NCBI GenBank assembly: GCA_017979445.1
Contig: CM030714.1
Span: 12,127,317-12,191,316, forward strand
From: Akebia trifoliata
Taxonomy: Eukaryota > Streptophyta > Magnoliopsida > Ranunculales > Lardizabalaceae
Length of the DNA: 64,000 bases
Reading direction: 5' to 3'
Every line of letters begins with the position of its first letter. Positions within the stretch are counted from its first letter, which is position 1. The notes under the pieces are model-generated. The model was given only the letters and a program-made list of their open reading frames with translations, ran no database searches and was not told where the DNA came from. Shown here piece after piece: positions 55,008-64,000 of this stretch. Both the position numbers and the translations under genes were made by a program.

Positions 55008-56729
55008 TGAAAGCGCCCTCGATCCGCGGGGTGCGCGGATCCGCTTTTGACCCTTGAGGTTTGGGAGTCGCCACCTAGTTATTACGGTCTAGGAACCGAT
55101 CAATGACTCTAAACGGATAAAAACTAATCTAAAACAAAAAAAAAAACTGAATTCGGGGATCATGTTACAGGATTGGAAGGTGTTAGGCACCAACCCCGCC
55201 CGGCCAAAGCCGGTCTCTACTAAATTCCCAAGTAAATTACATTGCTAAAACCTAGATAAAAATAAATAAAAATAAAAATTTACCTTTCCGATAGCAAGGA
55301 CTTTGTTCCCTCAGATCTGACAAAAAGAGCTCCTTGTACCGTGCTCCCTTGCTTCGTTCTGTATCCGGATTTGACTTCGGATCTCCTAGACCGAGGTATC
55401 TCCTTGCTTTTGGATCTGAACTTCTTCAAGTTTGTTGCGAATTTGGGGGTGTTTTTGGAGGGCTTTTAGGCGTTTTCTAGACTAAAATTGAAGGGGGGAT
55501 GTTAGGTAAGGAGTTGGGGCTCCAAAACTAGGGTTTATAGGGGGCTATGGGGGCTTCTAGACCTACTTATCTTAGGGTTTATTATTTTATACGAAAATAG
55601 GGTGTGAGCACCTCTATTTATAGATGTTTGTAGGGGTTGATTTGGATAGAGTTAGTGTTTAATTAGAGATCTTTTAATTAGAGTTGTATTTTAATTTGAC
55701 TTGTTTTAGGTAGAATTGTGTTTTAATTAGAATTGTTTTAGGTAGAATTGTGTTTTAATTCAAATTGTTTTAGGCAGAATTGTTTTTAAGTTAGAACTCT
55801 ATTAGATAGAGTTATTATTTAATTAGATCTCTATTATGACTTTTGGTCTTATTTGATTGACTTTTAATGTTTTGACTTTAGTCTGAATTGATTGACTTTT
55901 AATATCTTGACTTCAGTCTTGCTTAATTGACTTTAATTTTGACTTCAGTCTCACTTGATTGACTTTAATACCTTGACTTCAGTCTTGCTTGATTTACTTT
56001 TAATTTTTGGAGAACCCCCCTCTAAAATATCTTTAATTCTTTGGACCCCCAAATGGAGGGGTCCTTAAAGAAATATCCCACGAACCCTCAACAATTTTGC
56101 CTGAGAGTCCAATTAATCGATTTTTTAGGTTCAAAATTTTAAATTAATTTCATTAATGTTTAAATTTAATTATTTAATATTTTATTTATTAATTTCAAAA
56201 TTTTTAATTATGAAAATTGTGAAATTACCATTTTGCCCCCGGAGAGGACTTTTCACGTTTTAAGTCGGTTTTTAATGTTCCAGGATGTTTTAGAATCGAT
56301 TTTTCGTAAGGAATTCAATGGAAATACTAGTTTTTGTTATTTATGAAGTTTTTTGTGTGAAATGGTTGTGAACTTTACGAGGGGCATTTTCGTAATTTTG
56401 TCAAATTCTGTTAAAATTGGTGAAATGATTTATTTGGTTCCGATTTGTTATTTTATGTGTTCGAGAGAGTTTTCCTAAGCGTAACGTAGGCTCTAGGGTT
56501 GTTTTGAGGTTAGGGATATTTTGGTAATTTGGTAATTTTTAGTGATTTTTATCGTGAAGTTTCTTTCTGGTCTGCAAGATGATGATTTCTATGTTTCTGG
56601 GGTCGTATTTTCCTAGCGTAGCGTAGTTTCTAAGGTTTTGTCAGTTCGAGATACCTCATCCGGATTTCTGAAACATATCTGGTAAGAAAATAAAGCATTG
56701 GAATACACATCCATCATTGGGAATCATTG
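55008..56729 (-). mobile_element. 5' LTR of element A, truncated at its start
   Basis: The end is at the primer-binding site (GCGCTTTCA on the minus strand). 55521-56729 is about 99% identical by eye to 45836-47042. The last 54 bp of the LTR present in the 3' copy (47043-47096) is missing, and the sequence runs directly into an older LTR fragment at 56731. Confidence 0.82.
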
Positions 56730-56730
56730 T

Positions 56731-57229
56731 TTTTCGATGTTTTAAAATCAATTTTTCATAAGAAACTCAATGGGAGTATCGGTTTGTGTCACTTATGGAT
56801 TTTTGGCATGAAATGTTTGTGTACTCTACGTTGGCATTTTCGTAATTTTGTCAAAGTTGGTAAAAATCGGAGAAACAATTTATTTGATTTTACTTTGTTA
56901 TTTTATGTGTTTGAAAGGATTTTCCTAAGCATAATGTAGGCTCTAGGGATGTTTTGATGTAACGGGTATTTTGATAATTTGATCATTTTTAGTGATTTTT
57001 CTCATAAAACTTCTTTTTGTCTCAAAATGATGATTTATATGTTTTGAGTCATATTTTTCTAGCGTAGTATGGTTTTTAAAGTTTTGTTTGTTTGAAATAC
57101 CTTATTCAAAATTTTGAAATATATCTAGTAATAAATAAAAATATTGGAATATTCATCCATCATTGGGAACATTCACAATCAGGTTGATGAGTTGATTAAT
57201 CGGACGAGTACGGAAATGGGGTGTCTACA
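56731..57229 (-). mobile_element. 3' LTR fragment of element B
   Basis: Homologous to 46595-47096 but clearly more diverged (roughly 80% by eye). It starts TGTAGACACCCCATTTCCG at 57229 on the minus strand. Only the first about 500 bp of the LTR remains. The polypurine tract expected after 57229 is absent: the sequence goes straight to text equivalent to 47238 in element A. Confidence 0.78.
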
Positions 57230-57647
57230 GAGGTTAAAACTCTCTCCGAACTAAAAGTTGTCAGGTTTTCGATGTGAGATTTCACTGACAGTGTCAGATC
57301 CTTAAATTTTGAAAAATTCTTCGTGACTAATGCAAATGCATGTGCATGTGTGTGCAATAGTGTAATAATGATTTTGAAAATATGTGTTTCCATTTTGCAT
57401 ATTCATAAAAAAATGAGTAAGATGACTGAGTAAATAATAAAATCTGGGCAAAACCTAAGAAAAATATGAATTAAACGAAACAAAACTCAAGGAAAATCTA
57501 AATGAGGTTTGAGAAAAATATGAGCAAAATCTGAAAAATATCTGAGGAAAATCTAATAAGGGTCTCACTAAGTTTGAGCAAAAATCTGAGCAAATTCTAA
57601 TAAAGGTTTGAGTAATATTTAAGTAAAATTTGAGTAAAAGTTGAATG
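57230..57647 (-). other. Unexpanded counterpart of the element A minisatellite
   Basis: 57240-57350 matches 47238-47360. 57410-57640 contains irregular GAGCAAAATCTGA-like phrases, related to the element A unit core but not arranged as regular tandem copies. Confidence 0.55.
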
Positions 57648-57900
57648 TCCTACTCTACTTGCTCAGGGTGAAAAAGTAATGAACTTATTTTCTAAGAGTC
57701 CTACTCTGCTTGTTTGGGATGAAAGAGTAATAAACTTTTTTCTAGAAGTCCTACTCTACTTGTTTTAGGTGAAAAAGTAATGAACTTATTTTCTGGGAGA
57801 CTTACTCTACTTGCTCGGGGTGAAAGAGTAATGAACTTATTTTCTAGGAGTCCTACTTTACTTATCTTGGGTAAAAGAGTAATGATATTTTTTTTTTGGG
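57648..57900. repeat. 51 bp tandem repeat of element B, 5 copies
   Basis: TCCTACTCTACTTG recurs at 57648, 57699, 57749, 57800 (as CTTACTCTAC) and 57851, each followed by GGTGAAAGAGTAATGAAC and TTATTTTCTAGGAG. The period of 50-51 bp keeps frame, and both strands are open across it. It lies at nearly the same place as the minisatellite in element A but has an unrelated unit. Confidence 0.9.
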
Positions 57901-58734
57901 AAAACAAATGGGAGATTAGCACCGCTTCAAGATGTTTTTTTTTTAACAAAGAGTTAGACTTTATGAAGGTCAAATCAATATTTTAATTTTCTTTGAATCT
58001 TAGGGGTCTTAAAAAATTGCTATCAAGACCACCTTTTAATTCAGAGTTAACCTTATCCTTTGGGATTGAAATTGATCAAGCTTAAGAATAAAATGCCTTT
58101 AGTTTGACATAGAACATTGTATTGGGGATAGTTTGAAAACGAATGCCCCTACTGTAAGGAGGGGGTGGGGGGTGGGAACTACATTCTTTAAAAAGGGAAA
58201 GTGCCCCTTGTTTTGAAGGTTTGAAATCTCTGATTACCACAAGCACAATAAAGATTTAACTTTTAATTTTGACTTTTTACATTGAAGATTTTGAGTCAGG
58301 CTTAAGGGAACAAAATATTTTCTTTCGAGATTCATAATAGAATTTATCATTCTTCTTCTTCGATTCACTTAAGGGGGGGGGGGAAGTACATTCTTTAAAA
58401 AAAGAAAGTGCCCCTTGTTTTGAAGGTTTGAAATCTCTAATTACCACAAGCATAATAAAAATTTAACTTTTAATTTTGACTTTTTACATTACAGATTTTG
58501 AGTCAGGCTTAAGGGAATAAAATATTTTCTTTTGAGATTCATAATAGAATTTATCATTCTTCCTCTTCGGTTCACTTAAGAAAATGAAAAATTTCAAATC
58601 AATCATAGACAAGATACTTGTGACTTCTAACTCTTTGCTTGGTTTAAGTTGGGTATTGAAGCTTGTTGATTAAGAGTTTCCTCTAAAGTCGATAAAACTT
58701 GGTCATTCGGACTTCTGATATTTTGACTCAAATC
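57901..58734. repeat. Element B 3' spacer with an imperfect ~240 bp duplication
   Basis: About 58185-58360 (GTGCCCCTTGTTTTGAAGG, then ATTACCACAAGCACAATAAA and GATTTTGAGTCAGGCTTAAG) is repeated at about 58408-58565. Two G-runs (58152-58170 and 58376-58384) flank it. Element A has one copy (about 48920-49070). Confidence 0.75.
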
Positions 58735-59000
58735 GTCTTTTTAGATTTTCAATTTGATCGAGATTTTCTTTTGGTTACTCTAACTTCTGCCTCGATTACC
58801 TTTTCAGGTTTTCAATCTAGCGAGCATGTTCTAACTTTTGTCAAGCTCGCCTTTTTAGGTTTTCAATTTAGTGAGCTTACAAATATCTTTTTTGTCTACT
58901 TTATTTATTGCCAAGGCTATCCTTTCGAATTTTCAACCTTGCAAGCTTCCCTTAATTTTTGCCTAAGTTACCTTTTCAGGTTTTCAACCTAAGAGGCATT
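58735..59000. repeat. CTAGCGAGC tandem repeat of element B
   Basis: About five diverged units of the CCTTTTCAGGTTTTCAATCT-AGCGAGC phrase at about 55-62 bp spacing. Same family as 49250-49480. Confidence 0.78.
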
Positions 59001-59452
59001 TTTTTTTTGGGGGGGGGGGGAGAGGGGTTACTACCTGATCATGTTTTGCTACTTTCTTTGACTTTTTCGCACAGTACTTAGGAGGACTTCCATAGGTAAG
59101 CTTAGAATTGGGCATAGAAAAAAAAAAAGGTAGTTTGAGGCTCAAAACTCAAATGCCTCTTGTATGGCATTTTTTTTTCTTTTGAATTTTCTTCTCTATT
59201 TTGACAATATTTATTTTTCTTTGGATTTTTTTCTTTAGTCTTTTTGTAGGGGAATATTTTTTTTATTGTTGATGTGGTTGGGCCTGAAGTAACTTCTCAA
59301 GTTGCCTACATATCCCAAATGTTTGGGATTAGACCAAAACGTAATTCGAGTACATTATCTTCCCTAGGTTGGATGATTGGGCTGAGAAAGAAGAATATAG
59401 CTTTTTTTGTTAATAAAAAGGGTTGCAAAGGGCTGAGAAATGATATATTGAC
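59001..59452 (-). other. Conserved Tat 3' block of element B
   Basis: 59270-59350 reads GATGTGGTTGGGCCTGAAG and then GTTGCCTACATATCCC, the third copy of the block at 4868 and 49777. The rest is T-rich and non-coding. Confidence 0.7.
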
Positions 59453-60370
59453 CTAGGTAACAAGAAAATTGATTGGACCAAAGATGGCCTCCTTTAATGT
59501 AGTACTACTTGATGTGATCAAAATTTGTTGGTTTTGGTAGTTTAATTCCATTTTGGTCTTGAAGTCTGACAAATTTTCCAAGCAGTATTTATTTAATGAG
59601 GAAATGACCTCCCAAATTAAGTTTGAACTTCCCTCTAGGGTCAAAGACAAGCGCGCTTGATTCTCTTTGAATACCAAATCTCTAACTTGCAAGTCGTGAG
59701 CTTTGACCTTTTTGTCAAATGCGCAAGCGACTCTTCTCTGATAAGCTTGCACGTGGTACATAGTCTTAATTTATTTTTCATCGATCAGGTTTAGCTTTTC
59801 ATACCGATGACGGACCTAGTCTGTTTCTAACAACTGGCTCACCATCAAGACCTTGAGAGACGGGATTTTCATTTCAACAAGTAAGACTACTTCTATACCA
59901 TACACTAGAGAGTAGGGAGTGACTCTTGAAGAAGGTCGTATTGAAGTATGATATGCCTATAGTACGAATGGTAACTTCTCTGACCAATCCCAGTACGATT
60001 GACACATCTTCTTGATGATTGTCTTGAGATTTTTATTGGTTGCTTCAATCGCTCCATTAGTCTGAGGATGGTAGGGAATGATTTGTAATGCCAAATCTTG
60101 AACTTTGAATATAGAGTAATAACATCGGCTTTGAAACATGGCTCGTTATCAGAGATCAATTCTGAAGATACCCCATATCCACTAATGATATTTGCTTGGA
60201 TGAACTTTACAACTCGAAATGCAGTGATGACAACATTGATACATTTTGTAACATCTTCTTTGATCTCATCGATATTTTTGTTTTATCGAGCCAGTATTTA
60301 TTTTGTGTTGAACAACACCCAAGCCTACATCTAACATATCCTCATAAGATCACGCGAATAAGTATTTTGA
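59453..60370 (-). pseudogene. Integrase fragment fused to RT N-terminal scrap (element B)
   Basis: The minus strand shows the C-terminal part (59453-59761, AYQRRVACAFDKKVKAHDL, RDLVFKENQ). The core (59905-60260) has SDNEPCFKADV and NGAIEATNKNLKTIIKKM, so the second Asp and the third acid of the DDE triad are present. N-terminal to about 60270 it switches to an RT-linker segment (SYEDMLDVGLGV, about 60330). The first catalytic Asp, the zinc finger, RNase H and RT core are therefore gone. A frameshift separates the C-terminal part from the core. Confidence 0.8.
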
Positions 60371-61479
60371 AATTTTTGAGTGAATTCATCATCTCCCCGT
60401 GTTCTTCTAGGGATAGGATGGTTTCTATCGGAATTTCTTGTGAATTATTTTTTTGTTCTAAGGTTAATGATCTTTGCTTCCTCGACATTTATCTTTTCAT
60501 TCAAGTAATTCGATTAATTCAAGAAGGGGTTCATTGTTAAAGGAATTTCTCCTTAAAGCCAGATTACTAGTTAATTTGTTAATGCGTTCGAGGTATTCAA
60601 ATTTTTTTTATTCAATTAAATTCAGATGAAACGATAGACGCCATTGTAGACTTGACAAACTAACTTGACTCAAAAGGGATAAAAAGGATAGACTTGATTA
60701 CTGAATTGATAAAAAAATCGAACTCAAGACTCATAAAACACTAAAGACAATTACTCATAATAGGCTTGATTACAGACTAAGAACTCGGGACATTATTTAC
60801 AAGTAGTAGGATTAAGGCACTGTGATCTCCAAGGAAGATTTGGGCAATGTGAAGAGATTTCGCGATAACTAGTTAGTCTTGAACTTATGACATTCTTCTT
60901 CAGATTCTTTGCCTTGTCTAGACTTATTTCTTCTCCCTTGGCTAAGGCTGCATATTAGTGGTGATAACCTCATTAGGGACCGTCATTCTAGTAAGAAGAG
61001 GGGTTGAACAACTTATGATTGACTAGGCGGATAAGAAGGACTAGGTCAAATTGGAATTTAGTATTAGACACCATGTTTAAAGTCTAAGAAGGTTGGTAAG
61101 TGGGTAAAGGGTTGGTGGTAACATTTGATTACATAAGGGCATGGACAATAACTTTTTTAGCATCGATGAGGACTTGAATTATGTGACGAAGGACGATGCA
61201 ATGATTAGTAAGATGACTAAGATTTTGGTGAAATTCACAAAATAAGTTGGAATTGTAAGAAGAGGAATAGATTTGGCAAAAGTCGAGGTTTGAGAGGTGT
61301 AATAAGTCATTTACTTAATAATTTTTGAAAGATAATGATTAAAGACATCCCAAGTTTAATGAATTTCCTGCGTGGTTGAGGTTGATTAGGATTAACTTGG
61401 TTAATATGCGGGATAGTAGATTGGATAGGTGTAATAGATACATTGACTACATAGGCATGATTAGCGTTAAATTTGGAAT
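60371..61479 (-). other. Degraded linker between gag and pol scrap (element B)
   Basis: No open domain is visible. 60550-60790 matches element A 50990-51240. 61000-61480 is probably the gag C-terminal region on the minus strand (Pro/Ser-rich reading) but is badly decayed. Confidence 0.5.
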
Positions 61480-62352
61480 TGGTGAAGGGCTTTTTGAGCT
61501 TATTGTCAGAAGGGTTGGAAATGACCCAGAAGCGAAGGCATCTTCTTGTTGGCTATAGGCTTATAATAGAGACTCAAATGTAGGAAGATATTGAGAGACT
61601 AGATGCTGAGCATACCTTTGCGAGAGGTTTTTCAAAATGATAACTACTTGTTTCTTCTTTAAGGGTCTGTCCTATATTGGTGCAGTCTTAGCTCTCCAAC
61701 GACCAATGAAGTTAGTAAATGTTTTCTTGTTCTTTTGTTTAGCCAACTCCAAATCCCTTCGAGGAGTATCGATCTCAGTACTATACTTGTATTAATGCCA
61801 AAACAACTTTGCATATTCTCTTATGTCCTGATTTCAAACGGATCCTGAGACATCAGTCATCGTAGTGCCGATCTTGATAGGGTACATTGAAAAAGTAATG
61901 TCATATGTTCATCACTTAGGCCTAGGGTGCACATGTTAGTGACGTATACCTTGAGGTGTATTCTTGCGTAACCTACCCCATTGAATTTTTCATCTCTAGC
62001 ATTACAAACTTCTCAGGCAGACAGATCTTAGGCATTTGATTCAAAGTCTCGATGTTTACTACGATTTCATCAATCCTTTTTATATTCTTCAGGGTTGTTT
62101 CCAACTGAGTATTCTGTTGGATAGCATTGGGCTCTCATTAAAAGGTTATTCGTTTCCATCAAGTTCATAAACCTCATATGGATTCCTATTTACGTTGTTT
62201 TTCAGTCCCTTACTTTTTTGATCGTCAAAGGGGTTTCTTTATGACTTAGAGATTTGTTCTAATACTTCTACTTTACTCTTTAGAATGTTTATGTCCATTG
62301 CAAAGACTGTCAGGATTTTGCAGATTTCGACAAGTTCAGATTCAGAGGCCAT
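61480..62352 (-). pseudogene. gag of element B
   Basis: Start ATG at 62352, with MASESELVEICKILTVFAMD and then a heptad-like ILKSKVEVLEQI coiled coil. The core has CTLGLSDEHM, QDPFEIRT, ETDTPRRDLELAKQ-like text, FIGRWRAKTAPI and DRPLKKKQVVIILKNLS (about 61640-61900), matching Tat/Ogre capsid sequences. Several stops and frameshifts. Element A has lost this region. Confidence 0.78.
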
Positions 62353-64000
62353 TTTTTACGGTTCACTTGGTGCTAATGTCCGCTATAACCGATCTGACTC
62401 TCGACTCCAACTAAGTGGTGGATACTTAAGTTTGGGTTCAATGGTATCCTGAAACCCCATCAAAGATGGATTATTGGTTGTAAATCATAGAGTAGATTTT
62501 TAGCAATTAGAAATAAATGTCCCTTTTGATAGATTTATCAAGCTAAGCCCTTAGATTCAGAGTTTCTGATTTATGAAATATTTCGAACAAGAAATTGCAT
62601 AAAGACGATTTGCCAATTGATCAAGAATCTTATAAAATTTCAAACCATAATTAAGGATTGTACGATCTTCAAAAAGTAAAATCTAGGTTTTGTTAGTCAA
62701 TATACCACTTAACATGTTTTTTACTGATCCTGATCTTATTAATTATGGAATATCTAGTCCATTGAATTAAATTGGCCAATACAAAGTGATTGGGACTATG
62801 TATCCATTTGAGTTTGGGCCGGTTCAACCTAATGGATCCAAATATTTTATTTGAATCACTTCATCCATTATTTTTAAGCCAATTAGTCCAACCGGTCTAT
62901 AAGAATCATTTACCAATTAGACTAACTGGTTTAACTTGACATTGATCGGTATGTCTCATTAGTTACATCTATTGGGTTGGACTGGTATTGGGGGTTCAAT
63001 TTGAACGTTGTGGACCGGTCCACACACTTATTTTTTTGTTGGATTGAGTAGAGCAATCTAAGAGTATATATTATAAGTTTGGGTCGTGACCTATAGGAAG
63101 ATTCCTAGACTCTATGTTTATTACGTGCAATGCAATTTATCTAGCCCTCCTTGCTCAAATGCACCAATATACCTTTCGAACATACTCAATCAGACAATAC
63201 GTGGTGACTTGGTTTGATATATTGTATAAGTACGATTCTAAGGTTGTAGCTTTCGTAAATGGTTTAATGTCTCACAAAAAGACTGATCAAGTACTTATAC
63301 TATGTTGGTAATCGGGACATGTGACTTTACGGCTTACAATAAGACAAAGGCTCATGTCACTTTAGTGTGGGTGCATCGATATACCTTTCAGGGTCACCTG
63401 ATCAAACGACACGGATGCCCTAGTTTTATTTACCATAGAGGTACGTGACTGGAGTTGTGACTTTCATGAGTAACGTCGCATCTCACAAGGAGATCGGGCC
63501 ACGCACTAGTATCACGTTGGCTATAAGGGATATGCAAGTATACAATGCATCGTAATTTATATGTGCTAGTAGTGTGTGCAAATAGGGTAGGGTGCTCCCG
63601 GGGCGTTTTTCAGATAAATGGGCTCGTAGGTCAGATTAGATCATCAAAATATGGATATCACATATATATTGATCGAAAAACATAAAATTCATAGCATCAA
63701 AAATCAAGATCAAGGCATGCTATATATTAGTTAGGCTCATGGCATATCAAATAAGCAATCAATTAGTATGATACAAAAATAATCAATCATCGGTCAACCA
63801 TTGAACTAGGCATAAGAAAAACTTCTTTTTTCATTATTAATTCTTTTTTTAATTATTAATTTTGATAAAAAAAAATTATTACTCAATGAGAACTTAGGTT
63901 ACCTTGACTGACACATTAAAATTTCAAATTTTACAAAAAATCATTAGGCCAACGTGATTGATAATCCCATACCACGGCCTTCTAGATTTCAAGGAAGAGG
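62353..64000 (-). other. 5' non-coding region of element B
   Basis: 62800-63640 is colinear with element A 51900-52870, including a two-copy ~210 bp duplication (about 63225 and 63435; CAAGTACTTATACTATGTTGG versus CCACGCACTAGTATCACGTTGG in outline). The remainder to 64000 is A/T-rich. The 5' LTR lies outside the window. Confidence 0.6.

Larger units (their letters stand above)
45028..56729 (-). mobile_element. Deletion-derivative Tat/Ogre-like retrotransposon (element A)
   Basis: On the minus strand the element has a 5' LTR (55008-56729, start truncated), a primer-binding site (54988-55006, TGGCGACTCCACTGGGGAC), internal sequence, a polypurine tract (47097-47111) and a 3' LTR (45028-47096). 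The 7.9 kb interior keeps only an integrase part and a scrap of the RT N-terminus. No gag, protease, RT core or RNase H was seen. It cannot move on its own. Terminal features and internal tandem arrays are typical of large Tat/Ogre elements. Confidence 0.8.
56731..64000 (-). mobile_element. Tat/Ogre-like retrotransposon (element B), continues past the window
   Basis: Minus-strand order from right: 5' non-coding block (62800-64000), gag (61480-62352), RT N-terminal scrap joined to integrase (59453-60370), repeats, LTR fragment. It is colinear with element A across most of its internal region but keeps gag. RT core and RNase H are absent. Older than element A by its divergence and lack of open frames. 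Confidence 0.78.

Noticed and set aside
1..64000. tRNA, rRNA, riboswitch, organelle or bacterial defence features
   Set aside because: Both strands were read for them. Nothing supportable was seen, and the gene structure is that of a plant nuclear genome.

Overview
This is nuclear DNA from a flowering plant, most likely a eudicot. The evidence is AT-rich sequence, remnants of plant-type Ty3/gypsy (Tat/Ogre-like and Athila-like) and Ty1/copia retrotransposons, CACTA- and hAT-like DNA elements, foldback MITEs, and two intron-containing genes of the plant-specific ankyrin/PGG family. The species cannot be named from the sequence. No tRNA, rRNA, CRISPR array, operon or bacterial-type system was found.

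Layout. (1) 1-13893: a decayed minus-strand Tat-lineage retrotransposon ('element C'). From right to left it has a 5' LTR, gag, protease, reverse transcriptase, RNase H and integrase, then a plant-mobile-domain (PMD) reading frame on the opposite (+) strand, a ~96 bp tandem repeat and polypurine-like tracts at the window edge. A 488 bp solo LTR with a perfect target-site duplication splits the integrase C-terminus. (2) 14000-16735: fragments of another minus-strand gypsy-type element. (3) 16740-24114: a plus-strand copia element broken by two solo LTRs and a CACTA-like insertion, which itself holds three adjacent foldback MITEs. (4) 23850-31176 and 38166-44360: two copies of a segmental duplication. 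Each carries the copia 3' LTR, one intact two-exon BDA1/ACD6-like ankyrin-PGG membrane-protein gene (25153-26642 and 39979-41435, minus strand), the same foldback elements and part of a gypsy element. (5) 31177-38165, between the copies: an Athila-like 5' LTR, gag and protease remnant, a 53 bp perfect-TIR element, GA-rich tandem repeats, a CACTA-like end, a truncated copia end and a hAT-like MITE with an 8 bp target duplication. (6) 45028-64000: two minus-strand Tat/Ogre-like elements in direct succession ('A' 45028-56729, 'B' 56731 to beyond the window). Both lack the same stretch from reverse transcriptase to mid-integrase. A also carries an array of 16 x 34 bp plus 13 x 33 bp units and a mosaic LTR pair.

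The only genes that look functional are the two ankyrin-PGG paralogues. They share a GC-AG intron and a TATA box position, and each has a ~165 bp hairpin about 50 bp past its stop codon. Their PGG/transmembrane half is nearly identical while their ankyrin half has diverged. Everything else is a layered record of retrotransposition, solo-LTR formation, tandem duplication and repeat expansion. No wholly new system is demonstrated. The best leads are the paralogue pair with its 3' hairpins, the non-autonomous Tat family with a shared deletion, and the frame-compatible minisatellite.
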